A DNA stretch of 64,000 nucleotides from contig NZ_BLIN01000005.1 of assembly GCF_009811555.1 (NCBI RefSeq), forward strand, positions 3,109,501 to 3,173,500, given 5' to 3'. This document shows positions 23,615-32,907 of this stretch, piece by piece. Source of the stretch: Streptomyces caniferus. GTDB taxonomy: Bacteria > Actinomycetota > Actinomycetes > Streptomycetales > Streptomycetaceae. A model generated the notes under the pieces. That model was not told the origin of the DNA. It saw only the letters and a program-made list of their open reading frames with translations, and made no database searches. The translations under genes and the position numbers were made by a program. How positions within the stretch are numbered: the stretch's first letter is position 1; every line of letters starts with the position of its first letter.

Positions 23615-24796
23615 TCAGGCAGCGGGCCGGGGTGGTGCCGTGGAGCCTCTGATCTCCAGTTCCGGGGCGACGAGTTGCTGCCCGGCCGGGGCGTCCGGGT
23701 GCTCCATGCGGTCCAGGAGGCAGCGTGCGGCCCGTCGGCCGACCTCGTGGCTGGCGTTGTTCACCGAGTTCAGCCAGAGGTGGCGGATGCGGGCGAGGTA
23801 GGTGTTGTCGTAGCCGACGAGGGAGAGGTCGGCGGGGACCTTCAGGCCCAGCTCCTGGGCGGCGGACAGCGCGCCGACGCCGGAGATGTCGTTGAACGCG
23901 AAGAGCGCGGTGGGACGTTCGGCGGCGGGGTGCCCGGTGCCGTGCGAGGGGGTGAGCAGCCGGACGGCCGCACGGTAGCCGCCCTCCTCGGTCCCGTCGC
24001 CGCTCTCCACGACGGCGGTCGTCGCCGGGCCGTGGGAGCGCACGGCGGCCTCGAAGCCGCGGCGGCGCAGCTCGCCGACCACTCCCTGTCCCGCGATATG
24101 GGCGATCCGACGGTGGCCGAGAGCGATGAGGTGCTCGGTGGCGAGCCGGGCGCCGCGCTCGTCGTCGTTGGCGACGAGGTCGACGCGCGGCAGCCGGGGT
24201 TCGTGGTTGCCCGCGATGACGGTCGGCAGCCGCGCGGCGACCTCGGCGAGGCCGTCGGTGTCCGGGAGGGTGCCGACGATGACGATGCCGTCGACCCGCA
24301 GCTCCTGGAAGGTGCGGGCGAAGTCCTGGCCGGCCCGCCGGTCCAGGCGGGCGTCGATCATCAGCATCCGCAGACCGTGCGCCTGCAGCAGGGAGTTCAG
24401 GCCGTCGAGGACGTCGACGAACCAGGGGTTGCGCATATCGTGCAGCAGCACGCCGACGGTGTGGGTACGGCGCGCGACGAGGCTGCGGGCCGCGGCGTTC
24501 GGGCGGTAGCCCAGCTCCTCGATGGCCGCCAGTACGGCTTGCCGCCTGGCCTCGCCGACCCGTGGTGAGCCCTGCAGCACGAGCGAGACCAGGGACTTGG
24601 AGACGCCCGCACGCTCGGCGACACCGCGGATCGTCGGGTGCCGGTCCGTCCCCGGCCGCGCACCGGAACGTTCTGCGGGCCGCTCACCGGACTCCGCGGA
24701 CCGAGCTCCCGGCCGCGCGGCGGAGGACCGCTCACCGGTGCGTCCGTCGCTTCGTCCGCCGGTACTGCCGTCGCCTCGCCTGTTGGACCGTTCCAT
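23615..24796 (-). CDS. LacI-family transcriptional regulator
   Basis: 393 residues from ATG 24796 (GGAAGGA 10 bases upstream). The first 50 residues are a low-complexity Arg/Gly/Ser tail, unusual for LacI proteins. The HTH follows: TIRGVAERAGVSKSLVSLVLQGS, hinge NAAARSLVARRT. The periplasmic-binding-like core has VGVLLHDMRNPWFVDVLDGL and ALFAFNDISGVGALSAAQELG. It is divergent from an inositol-dehydrogenase-like gene. Two LacI-type palindromes with central CG lie in the gap, one over its own start codon, so autoregulation is probable. The sugar effector is unknown; an inositol isomer is possible. Confidence 0.88.
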   Translation of the reverse strand: MERSNRRGDGSTGGRSDGRTGERSSAARPGARSAESGERPAERSGARPGTDRHPTIRGVAERAGVSKSLVSLVLQGSPRVGEARRQAVLAAIEELGYRPNAAARSLVARRTHTVGVLLHDMRNPWFVDVLDGLNSLLQAHGLRMLMIDARLDRRAGQDFARTFQELRVDGIVIVGTLPDTDGLAEVAARLPTVIAGNHEPRLPRVDLVANDDERGARLATEHLIALGHRRIAHIAGQGVVGELRRRGFEAAVRSHGPATTAVVESGDGTEEGGYRAAVRLLTPSHGTGHPAAERPTALFAFNDISGVGALSAAQELGLKVPADLSLVGYDNTYLARIRHLWLNSVNNASHEVGRRAARCLLDRMEHPDAPAGQQLVAPELEIRGSTAPPRPAA

Positions 24797-24797
24797 A
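24782..24797. promoter_or_regulatory. LacI operator copy over the lacI start codon
   Basis: GTTGGACCGTTCCATA matches the intergenic operator at 14 of 16 positions. It encodes the first residues (Met-Glu-Arg-Ser-Asn) of the regulator on the minus strand, so bound repressor would block its own expression. Confidence 0.55.
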
Positions 24798-24871
24798 GGC
24801 GGCAATCCTTCCAACGCGGCAGGTCGGCGTCAATGCACCTTCATGCACCACCGCCCGACCTTGCCGAACGG

Positions 24872-24901
24872 TTGACATGCGGACATCAGGACATGCAGGG
24901 T
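24872..24901 (+). promoter_or_regulatory. candidate promoter of the second dehydrogenase gene
   Basis: TTGACA (24872-24877), 18 bases, CAGGGT (24896-24901). The predicted start of transcription is about 10 bases before the operator at 24919. Confidence 0.45.
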
Positions 24902-24918
24902 TCCCGGTGATGAGGAGC

Positions 24919-24934
24919 GTTGGACCGTTCCAAC
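24919..24934. promoter_or_regulatory. LacI-family operator
   Basis: GTTGGACCGTTCCAAC has six-base arms that are exact complements around CCGT with a central CG, as LacI-family sites have. It lies just downstream of the predicted transcription start of the dehydrogenase gene. Confidence 0.65.
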
Positions 24935-24984
24935 CACCTGGCGCGGGTGCGCTCGCCCGTCCTTCCCCGGAAAGGAACCGAGGC

Positions 24985-26016
24985 ATGAAGATCGGCCTGA
25001 TCGGCACCGGGCGCATCGGCGCGTTCCATGCCCGCACCCTGCTGAGCGTCCCGGGCGTCACCGGCCTCGTCGTCGCGGATGTGGACACCGCGCGCGCCGC
25101 GTCGCTGGCGGAAACCCTGGGCGCACGGTCCGCCGCGAGCATCGAGGAGATGTACGCGGACGGCCTCGACGGCGTGGTGATCACCGCCGCGACCAGCGCG
25201 CACGCCACGCTGATCCACCAGGCCCTGGACGCCGGGGTGCCGGTGTTCTGCGAGAAGCCGGTCGCGCCGGACGTGCCGGGCACCATCGGCGTGGTGGAGC
25301 GGGCACAGGCCGGCTCGGTGCCCGTACAGATCGGTTTCCAGCGCCGTTTCGACGCGGGCTACCGCGCCGCCCGTGCGGCGCTGCGCTCCGGCGAGCTGGG
25401 CTGGCTGCACACCCTGCGCGCCTGCACCAGCGACCGGACGCCGCCGCCCGCCGGCTACATCCCCACCTCCGGCGGCCTGTTCCGGGACTGCAGCATCCAC
25501 GACTTCGACATCCTGCGCTGGCTCACCGGCCGCGAGGTCGTCTCGGTCTACGCCCAGGGCGCCAACCGCGGCGCGTCCTTCTTCGCCGACGGCGACGACG
25601 TGGACACCTGCGCGGCGCTGCTGCGCTTCGACGACGACACCTTGGCCACCGTCACGGCGACCCGCTACAACGGCGCGGGCCACGATGTCCGGCTGGAGGT
25701 GTGCGGCTCCGAGGGTGCCCGCTTCGTCGGTCTCGACGACCGGGCCCCGCTGCCGTCCGCCGAGGCGAAGCTGTCGTGGCAGCGGGCGGCCGACCCGTAC
25801 GCCACGTTCATGGAACGCTTCCACGCCGCGTACGTCACCGAGCTGGCCGCCTTCACCGAGGTCGCGGCAGGACGCGCACCGAGCCCGTGCTCGCCCGCCG
25901 AGGCGCTGGAGGCGCTCTATGTCGCCGAGGCGTGCGAGCGCTCGCGACGCACCGGCGAGCCGGTCGCCGTGGCGGATGTCCGGACCCCCTCCGGCGGCGC
26001 GACTCCGCGTGGGTGA
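24985..26016 (+). CDS. Gfo/Idh/MocA dehydrogenase, second inositol-dehydrogenase-like gene
   Basis: 343 residues from ATG 24985 (AAAGGAA upstream). MKIGLIGTGRIGAFHARTLL is the dinucleotide fold, CEKPVAPD the catalytic-lysine motif, and GGLFRDCSIHDFDILRWLTG the Asp/His catalytic pair typical of inositol 2-dehydrogenases. It resembles the iolG product at 18785 but is clearly a separate paralogue. It could act on another inositol isomer such as scyllo- or D-chiro-inositol. Divergent control by the LacI regulator is suggested by the shared palindrome. Confidence 0.85.
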   Translation: MKIGLIGTGRIGAFHARTLLSVPGVTGLVVADVDTARAASLAETLGARSAASIEEMYADGLDGVVITAATSAHATLIHQALDAGVPVFCEKPVAPDVPGTIGVVERAQAGSVPVQIGFQRRFDAGYRAARAALRSGELGWLHTLRACTSDRTPPPAGYIPTSGGLFRDCSIHDFDILRWLTGREVVSVYAQGANRGASFFADGDDVDTCAALLRFDDDTLATVTATRYNGAGHDVRLEVCGSEGARFVGLDDRAPLPSAEAKLSWQRAADPYATFMERFHAAYVTELAAFTEVAAGRAPSPCSPAEALEALYVAEACERSRRTGEPVAVADVRTPSGGATPRG

Positions 26017-26113
26017 GCACCCGGCACCCAGCGCCCGGCACCGACCATCCTCCCCCGTCACCACAGAAGCACTCCCCCTCAACTCCCTCCCCACGACCGG
26101 CCGCCACCCCCGC

Positions 26114-26361
26114 TCAGCCCTCCGCGGTCAGATCCAGCCGCCATTCGTTGGAGCGCATCATGTGTCCCTTCGGGTACTCGAAGGCGCTCTCTCCCGCGAG
26201 GGTGAACCCGGCCTTGCGGCAGACGGCGTTGGAGGCGGGGTGCTCGACCGAGGGGAAGGCCTGCAGCGAGGGGTAGCGGCCCTCGGCTCTGGCCGCCGCG
26301 ATGACCTCGCGGGCCGCCGCCGCAGCGATTCCAGACCATCACTCTCCGTAATCAGCGTCAT
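26114..26361 (-). pseudogene. decayed GNAT acetyltransferase, stub start joined to C-terminal end
   Basis: The ATG (26361) overlaps the stop of the DedA gene by 4 bases, and the first codons (MTLITESD) look like a native start. The remaining homology is in another frame: AREVIAAARAEGRYPSLQAF, HPASNAVCRKAGFTLAGE and KGHMMRSNEWRLDL, the last strands of a GNAT domain, ending at TCA 26114. The acetyl-CoA-binding core (about 100 residues) is missing. This looks like an internal deletion that also shifted the frame. Confidence 0.65.
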
Positions 26362-27053
26362 GTCTGCACTGTAGGGGCAGCCACTGACAATCGCGCCGAC
26401 GCGACGGACGAGGCCCGGCCGCCCCACCCCTCGCCCCGGCCGCCGTCGCCCCCTTCGGGGCTTTCGCCGTTCCCGCCCTCGCCGCCCCCCTCCGGCGGGT
26501 CGCGCAGGGCGCGGCGGCGGGCGGCCCACTGGATCGCGGCGCCGACGGCGGCGACCGCGCAGGAGACGCCGAAGCCGATGCCGGCCGCGTAGAGCGGGCG
26601 GCCGGTGGTGGCGGCGCCCAGGTAGCCGAGGCCGACCGAGTACGTGGCCCAGGTCGCCTCGGCGACGGCGGCGCCGAGCGCGTATTTGCGCAGCGGGTAG
26701 CGCAGGACCCCGGACGCCAGGGCGCCGACGATCCGGCCGCTGGGGAGGAACCGTACGGCGATCACGAAGGGCAGGCCGTAGCGCTGGATGCGGTGGGAGG
26801 TCCAGTCCAGCAGCGACCTGCGGCGGGGGTTGCGGCGCAGCCAGGCCCGTACGGGCTCGCCGAAGTGCCGTGCGCCGAGGTACATGAGGAGGTCCCCGAG
26901 CAGTGCGCTGCCCCCGACGATCAGCAGGACGAGGGGGAGGAACACCTCGCCCCGGGAGGCGAGTACTCCAGTCGTGACAAGCAGGGCGGAGTTGGGGATC
27001 AGAGGTGGCAGCGTGGTGAGCACCAGCAGGCCGTAGAGGGCGAGTACGTCCAT
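26358..27053 (-). CDS. DedA-family (SNARE-associated/VTT) membrane protein
   Basis: 231 residues. ATG 27053 has GGAGG 7 bases upstream. Seen: hydrophobic LLVLTTLPPLIPNSALLVTTGVLAS, the re-entrant loop motif ending in GDLLMYLGARHFGEPVR, and FVIAVRFLPSGRIVGALASGVLRYPL, which holds the conserved F.RF.P.xR of DedA proteins. The family is linked to lipid-carrier recycling and membrane homeostasis. The C-terminus is a 45-residue Gly/Glu/Ser-rich tail. It was once followed by an overlapping acetyltransferase gene, now a remnant. Confidence 0.85.
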   Translation of the reverse strand: MDVLALYGLLVLTTLPPLIPNSALLVTTGVLASRGEVFLPLVLLIVGGSALLGDLLMYLGARHFGEPVRAWLRRNPRRRSLLDWTSHRIQRYGLPFVIAVRFLPSGRIVGALASGVLRYPLRKYALGAAVAEATWATYSVGLGYLGAATTGRPLYAAGIGFGVSCAVAAVGAAIQWAARRRALRDPPEGGGEGGNGESPEGGDGGRGEGWGGRASSVASARLSVAAPTVQT

Positions 27054-27151
27054 CCGGCCGCCTCCTCGGATCCGCCCCGAGCCCGTATGTCCCAAGGCTG
27101 ACGCGTGGCGGGGCGGGCGGCAACGTGGTGGGCGCGCCGGAAGCTGGATTG

Positions 27152-27168
27152 ATACCCCCTAGGGGTAT
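27152..27168. promoter_or_regulatory. CsoR-type copper operator
   Basis: ATACCCC-CTA-GGGGTAT is a perfect inverted repeat of the form bound by CsoR copper repressors. It overlaps a -10-like TATACA (27166-27171) upstream of the copper chaperone gene. Confidence 0.75.
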
Positions 27169-27281
27169 ACAGTGCCTAAGGTCGGGAGCCGCCGGCGTTA
27201 TCGGAGCCACTCGCGGTGGGCCGCGGCTCGCCGACTCGTGGCACCACACGGAACACATCGGCACCACAAGGAGAATCCCCC

Positions 27282-27572
27282 ATGGCCGAGAACAGCTCCT
27301 GCTGCACCCCCGAAAGCTCCTGCCGGTCCGGCGGCGGCGCCGACGTCCAGATCGGCGAGGTGACCACCACGTACCGGGTCACCGGCATGACCTGCGGCCA
27401 CTGCGAGGGGGCGGTGAGGTCCGAGATCGGCGAGCTCGCCGGGGTGAGCTCGGTACAGGCGGTCGCGGCCACCGGCCTGGTGACCGTCACCTCCAAGGCC
27501 CCACTGGACGAGGAGACCGTCCGTGCGGCCGTCGACGAGGCCGGCTACGAGCTGGTGGGTCAGGCGGCCTGA
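27282..27572 (+). CDS. CopZ-like heavy-metal chaperone
   Basis: 96 residues from ATG 27282 (AAGGAG 8 bases upstream). A cysteine-rich N-terminal tail (SSCCTPESSCRSGGGA) precedes one heavy-metal-associated domain with the copper site GMTCGHCEGAV. The domain ends with the usual VDEAGYEL. It carries Cu(I) to export ATPases and, in actinobacteria, to CsoR. The extra N-terminal cysteines are not part of the core domain and may add a second metal site. Neither the P-type ATPase nor csoR is nearby, so the gene stands alone under its own operator. Confidence 0.88.
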   Translation: MAENSSCCTPESSCRSGGGADVQIGEVTTTYRVTGMTCGHCEGAVRSEIGELAGVSSVQAVAATGLVTVTSKAPLDEETVRAAVDEAGYELVGQAA

Positions 27573-27663
27573 CCGCGGCCGCCCGGATGCGGTTCACGGT
27601 TGCCGACGACCCGGGCCCAGGAAATTTCACACAGCCCTTACAACTGACACAACACCCATACCC

Positions 27664-27693
27664 AAGGCCCCCGATCTCCAGATCGGGGCCCTT
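27664..27693 (+). terminator. hairpin terminator after the copper chaperone
   Basis: A 14-base stem (AAGGCCCCCGATCT, loop CC) with a single mismatch, 92 bases past the stop. Confidence 0.75.
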
Positions 27694-27738
27694 GACCGCA
27701 TTCGCCCCCATATGGCAAGAGACCCAGATCACACTCAT

Positions 27739-27767
27739 GGGAACGTAACCATTGAGGGGGGTCGTGA
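27739..27767 (+). promoter_or_regulatory. candidate ECF-sigma promoter
   Basis: GGGAAC (27739-27744), a 17-base gap and TCGTGA (27762-27767). This fits the AAC ... TC spacing of cell-envelope (SigE-type) sigma factors. There is no gene downstream on this strand, only the structured segment ending at 28024. Confidence 0.35.
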
Positions 27768-27773
27768 GTCTAA

Positions 27774-28030
27774 CCGGGCAGTGCAGGCACCCCGGCGGGG
27801 CTTGCACAGCAACAGCCGTGCCGATCTTGGGGGATCGTGCCCGGCTACGCGTGGCCGGGGCGACGTGCCCGGGGAGCTTTGAGCGGCCCTCCCGAACGTG
27901 CGCGTCCCGGCAGATCGCGGTGCAACCCGGAACGCCCGGACGGATCCCGTGGGGGGAATCCAACCGGGACACGGGAAGCGCCCCGCACTCTGGACCCGTG
28001 GGGGGATCCGGAGGCGGGGCGCTTTCTTTA
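27774..28030 (+). ncRNA. candidate small RNA facing citrate synthase
   Basis: About 255 bases with no credible reading frame, but with a promoter-like pair before it and a terminator with a T-rich tail at its end. Inside are a hairpin with CCCC/GGGG stem and GTGCA/TGCAC base (27781-27807), and two similar elements with CCCGTGGGGGGA (around 27947 and 27995) that can each fold with flanking GGA/TCC. It runs convergent to citrate synthase and ends 31 bases from that gene's stop. I do not recognise a riboswitch family. Expression data would settle it. Confidence 0.4.
27976..28024 (+). terminator. terminator with T-rich tail on the plus strand
   Basis: AAGCGCCCCGC pairs exactly with GCGGGGCGCTT (28014-28024) across a 27-base loop and is followed by TCTTTA. 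The T run is on the plus strand only, so it ends plus-strand transcription, not that of citrate synthase. Confidence 0.6.
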
Positions 28031-28060
28031 TGCACGCGGGCTGCCCTCGAAGGGCGGCCG

Positions 28061-29350
<1,290 letters not shown>

Positions 29351-29528
29351 GTCATCCCTCACCGACGTTGTGCCTCTTCTTCGAGGTGCCCTGACTGCCT
29401 ATACCTTCCCCCATTTGGGCCTTGGTTGTGCACTCGGGGTCGGCCATAGGGCCTGTCTGCGGCACTCAGTGCCGTCTGAGTGCCCATCCTGCCCCCCTTC
29501 GCCCCGAATGGGAAAGAGGGGTGACCTC

Positions 29529-31790
29529 TCACATCGCACCGGCGAGCCGGTGATCGAGCGCCGTACACCGCCGACCGGCGGATACCGTGCGGACGGCCTG
29601 TCCCAAGGCCTTACGGGAGCCGACCAGCACCACCAAGCGCTTTGCCCGGGTCACTGCGGTATACAGCAGATTGCGCTGCAGCATCATCCAGGCACTGGTG
29701 GTGACCGGAATCACCACCGCTGGGTACTCACTACCCTGCGAGCGGTGGATCGTCACGGCATAGGCGTGCGCGAGTTCGTCGAGTTCGTCGAAGTCGTAGG
29801 GGACCTCCTCGTCCTCGTCGGTGCGCACGGTCAGCCGCTGCTCGTCGGAGTCCAGGGCGGTGACCACGCCGACCGTGCCGTTGAAGACGCCGTTCAGGCC
29901 TTTTTCGTAGTTGTTCCTGATCTGGGTGACCTTGTCGCCGACGCGGAAGACCCGGCCGCCGAAGCGGCGCTCGGGCAGGTCGGGGCGGGCGGGGGTGACG
30001 GCCTGCTGGAGCAGGCCGTTCAGGGCGCCCGCACCGGCCGGGCCGCGGTGCATCGGGGTGAGCACCTGGACGTCCCGGCGCGGGTCGAGGCCGAACTTCG
30101 CCGGGATCCGGCGGGCCGCGACATCCACCGTCAGCCGGCCGGCCTCCTCGGCGTCCTCCTCGGCGAACAGGAAGAAGTCCGTCAGCCCGGTCGTCAGGGG
30201 CGGGACGCCGGAGTTGATGCGGTGGGCGTTGGTGACCACCCCGGACTGCTGGGCCTGCCGGAAGATCCGGGTCAGCCGGACGGCCGGCACGGTCCCTCCC
30301 GCCACCCGACCACCGCCCCTTTCCGACGCACTACGCGCGGCCCCTCCCCCGGCGAGCAGATCGCGCAGCACCTCGCCCGCGCCCACCGACGGCAGCTGGT
30401 CGACGTCCCCCACCAGCAGCAGATGGGCGCCCGGCGGCACCGCCTTGACCAGCTTGTTGGCGAGCAGCAGATCCAGCATCGAGGCCTCGTCGACGACCAC
30501 CAGATCGGCGTCCAGCGGCCGGTCCGCGTCATAGGCGGCGTCGCCTCCGGGCTTGAGCTCCAGGAGGCGGTGGACCGTGGAGGCCTCCGCGCCGGTCAGC
30601 TCCGAGAGCCGCTTGGCCGCCCGGCCCGTGGGCGCCGCCAGCACGACCGTGGCCTTCTTGGCGCAGGCCAGCTCGACGACGGACCGGACGGTGAAGGACT
30701 TGCCGCAGCCGGGCCCGCCGGTGAGCACCGCGACCTTCTGCGTCAGCGCCAGCCGCACGGCCTGCTGCTGCTCGGGGGCCAGCTCGGCGCCCGTCCGGCG
30801 CGCCAGCCAGGCCAGCGCCTTGTCCCAGTCGACGTCGCGGAACGCCGGCATCCGGTCCTCGTCGGTGCGCAGCAGCCGGGTCAGCCGGCCGGCCAGGGAG
30901 ATCTCGGCGCGGTGGAAGGGCACCAGGTAGACGGCGGTGACCGGCGGCGCACCGTCCGCGTCGCCCGGCACCTGTTCGCGCACCACGCCCTCCGGGTCCG
31001 CGGCCAGCTCGCCCAGACAGTCGATGACCAGGCCCGTGTCCACCTGGAGCAACTTCACCGCGTCGGCGATCAGTTGCTCCTCGGGCAGGAAGCAGTGGCC
31101 CTGGTCCGTGGACTGCGACAGCGCATACTGCAGGCCCGCCTTGACGCGGTCGGGGCTGTCGTGCGGAATGCCCACGGACTGCGCGATGCGGTCGGCGGTC
31201 AGGAAGCCGATGCCCCAGACGTCGGCGGCCAGGCGGTAGGGCTGGTTGCGGACGACGGAGATGGAGGCGTCCCCGTACTTCTTGTAGATCCGCACCGCGA
31301 TGGAGGTGGACACGCCGACGCCCTGGAGGAAGACCATGACTTCCTTGATGGCCTTCTGCTCCTCCCAGGCGGCGCCGATCATCTTCGTCCGCTTGGGGCC
31401 GAGGCCCGGCACCTCCACCAGGCGCGCGGGGGTGGTCTCGATGACGTCAAGGGTGTCCGTGCCGAAGTGTTCGACGATGCGGTCGGCGATCCGCGGGCCG
31501 ATGCCCTTGATCAGGCCGGAGCCCAGATAGCGGCGGATGCCCTGGATCGTGGCGGGCAGGACGGTGGTGTAGTTCTCGACGGTGAACTGCTTGCCGTACT
31601 GGGGGTGGGAGCCCCAGCGGCCCTCCATGCGCAGCGATTCGCCCGGCTGCGCCCCGAGCAGCGCGCCGACGACGGTCAGCAGATCGCCCGCGCCGCGGCC
31701 GGTGTCGACCCGCGCGACCGTATAGCCGTTCTCCTCGTTGGCGTAGGTGATCCGCTCCAGGACCCCTTCGATCACGGCTGCGTTGACCAT
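29529..31790 (-). CDS. recD2: RecD2-type 5'-3' DNA helicase
   Basis: 753 residues from ATG 31790. The N-terminal OB-like part is followed by helix-hairpin-helix segments (LVEVPGLGPKRTKMIG) and a superfamily 1B core: TGGPGCGKSFT (motif I), LAAPTGRAAKRLSELTG, VVDEASMLDLLLANKL (II), GDVDQLPSVGAGEVL (III) and YAVTIHRSQGSEYPAVV (V/VI). RecD2 proteins act without RecBC in replication-stress repair. About 20 low-complexity residues (GGGAARSASERGGG) are inserted after LRDLLA. No Shine-Dalgarno; TACGGT lies 6 bases before ATG. Confidence 0.93.
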   Translation of the reverse strand: MVNAAVIEGVLERITYANEENGYTVARVDTGRGAGDLLTVVGALLGAQPGESLRMEGRWGSHPQYGKQFTVENYTTVLPATIQGIRRYLGSGLIKGIGPRIADRIVEHFGTDTLDVIETTPARLVEVPGLGPKRTKMIGAAWEEQKAIKEVMVFLQGVGVSTSIAVRIYKKYGDASISVVRNQPYRLAADVWGIGFLTADRIAQSVGIPHDSPDRVKAGLQYALSQSTDQGHCFLPEEQLIADAVKLLQVDTGLVIDCLGELAADPEGVVREQVPGDADGAPPVTAVYLVPFHRAEISLAGRLTRLLRTDEDRMPAFRDVDWDKALAWLARRTGAELAPEQQQAVRLALTQKVAVLTGGPGCGKSFTVRSVVELACAKKATVVLAAPTGRAAKRLSELTGAEASTVHRLLELKPGGDAAYDADRPLDADLVVVDEASMLDLLLANKLVKAVPPGAHLLLVGDVDQLPSVGAGEVLRDLLAGGGAARSASERGGGRVAGGTVPAVRLTRIFRQAQQSGVVTNAHRINSGVPPLTTGLTDFFLFAEEDAEEAGRLTVDVAARRIPAKFGLDPRRDVQVLTPMHRGPAGAGALNGLLQQAVTPARPDLPERRFGGRVFRVGDKVTQIRNNYEKGLNGVFNGTVGVVTALDSDEQRLTVRTDEDEEVPYDFDELDELAHAYAVTIHRSQGSEYPAVVIPVTTSAWMMLQRNLLYTAVTRAKRLVVLVGSRKALGQAVRTVSAGRRCTALDHRLAGAM

Positions 31791-31796
31791 GGACCG

Positions 31797-31802
31797 ACCG
31801 TA
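31797..31802 (-). promoter_or_regulatory. -10 hexamer for a leaderless start
   Basis: TACGGT on the minus strand, 6 bases before the recD2 ATG at 31790, with no ribosome site between. Supports this start. Confidence 0.45.
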
Positions 31803-31871
31803 CCGCCGGGGTCTGACACCGCGCGGGCGGCGGGACCCGCGGGCCCCTCGGAGGCGGCACATCCGGTTCCT

Positions 31872-31906
31872 ATCGAGGGGCCCGTCCGATGGTCGGGCCC
31901 CTCGAT
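31872..31906. terminator. 13-bp perfect stem terminator
   Basis: ATCGAGGGGCCCG, nine-base loop, exact complement. It ends transcription of the sugar-catabolic operon before recD2 on the minus strand. Confidence 0.75.
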
Positions 31907-32046
31907 TCCCCCTCCACGCCGGTCCCGGGTCCCCCCCGGGCCCCTCCCCTTTCGGGACCAGCGTCAGCTATGACCTTCGTGGACGGCCAACGGTTGCGCA
32001 GATCCGCTGAGTTATTTCTCCGGCACCCGCTGTGCGCTGTGCCTCG

Positions 32047-32907
32047 TCAGCCGACGTGCGCGAGGAAGCGGTCCACGACCTCCGCCAGCACGTCCGTGCC
32101 GTCCCGTGCCCACAGCGCCGGGTTGAAGATCTCGACCTCGATCGGCCCCCGGTAGCCGGCCGTCTCGACCCGCTCGCGGAACCACCGCAGGTCCACGGCG
32201 CCGTCCCCGAGCTGCCCGCGTCCCAGCAACGCGCCCTCGGGGAGCGGGGTGACCCAGTCGGCGAGCTGGAAGGCGGCGATCCGCGAGGCGGCCTCCTCGC
32301 CGGTGCCGCCCGCGCGGCCGATCTGGGTGCCGACGGTGTCGTCCCACCACAGGTGGTAGGTGTCGACGACCACGCCCACCTGCCCGGCGGGGAACCGCTC
32401 GGCGAGGTCCAGCGCCTGGGCGAGGGTGGAGACCACACAGCGGTCCGCCGCGTACATCGGGTGCAGGGGTTCGAGGGCCAGCCGGACGCCCCGCTCCGCG
32501 GCGTACGGGCCCAGCTCGGCCAGCGCGTCGGCGACCCGTTCCCGGGCGCCGGGCAGGTCCCGGCTGCCGGGCGGCAGTCCGCCGGAGACCAGGACCAGGG
32601 TGGTGGTCCCGAGGGCGGCCGCCTCGTCGACGGCCGCCCGGTTGTCGTCCAGGGCGGCCGCCCGCCGGGCCGGGTCCGTGGCGGTGAAGAACCCGCCCCG
32701 GCACAGGCTGGTGACGCGCAGCCCGGCGTCCCGTACGAGCCGGGCGGCCGCGGCCACCCCGTACTCCTGCACCGGCGCCCGCCACAGGCCCACGCCCCGT
32801 ACACCGGCCCGCGCACAGCCGTCGGCCAGTTCGGGCAGCGACCACTGCCGGACGGTCTCCTGGTTGAGGCTGAGACGGTCGAGGAGACCAGCGGTGCCGT
32901 CGCTCAT
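32047..32907 (-). CDS. sugar phosphate isomerase/epimerase (TIM barrel)
   Basis: 286 residues. ATG 32907 overlaps the stop of the DUF993 gene by 4 bases. AP-endonuclease-2-type barrel: GVGLWRAPVQEYG, SLCRGGFFTATDP, LALEPLHPMYAADRCVV (metal Glu and His), VGVVVDTYHLWWDD (metal Asp/His) and PIEVEIFNPALW (C-terminal metal Glu). It is likely a divalent-metal sugar or keto-sugar isomerase in the same pathway as the two upstream genes. The sugar itself cannot be read from the sequence. Confidence 0.85.
   Translation of the reverse strand: MSDGTAGLLDRLSLNQETVRQWSLPELADGCARAGVRGVGLWRAPVQEYGVAAAARLVRDAGLRVTSLCRGGFFTATDPARRAAALDDNRAAVDEAAALGTTTLVLVSGGLPPGSRDLPGARERVADALAELGPYAAERGVRLALEPLHPMYAADRCVVSTLAQALDLAERFPAGQVGVVVDTYHLWWDDTVGTQIGRAGGTGEEAASRIAAFQLADWVTPLPEGALLGRGQLGDGAVDLRWFRERVETAGYRGPIEVEIFNPALWARDGTDVLAEVVDRFLAHVG

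Noticed and set aside
27940..28024. A 6C-type or c-di-AMP riboswitch in the citrate synthase gap
   Set aside because: The runs of G on the plus strand (C on the minus) invite the idea, but the conserved loop sequences of those families could not be matched and no riboswitch-controlled gene follows. It is kept only as a candidate small RNA.
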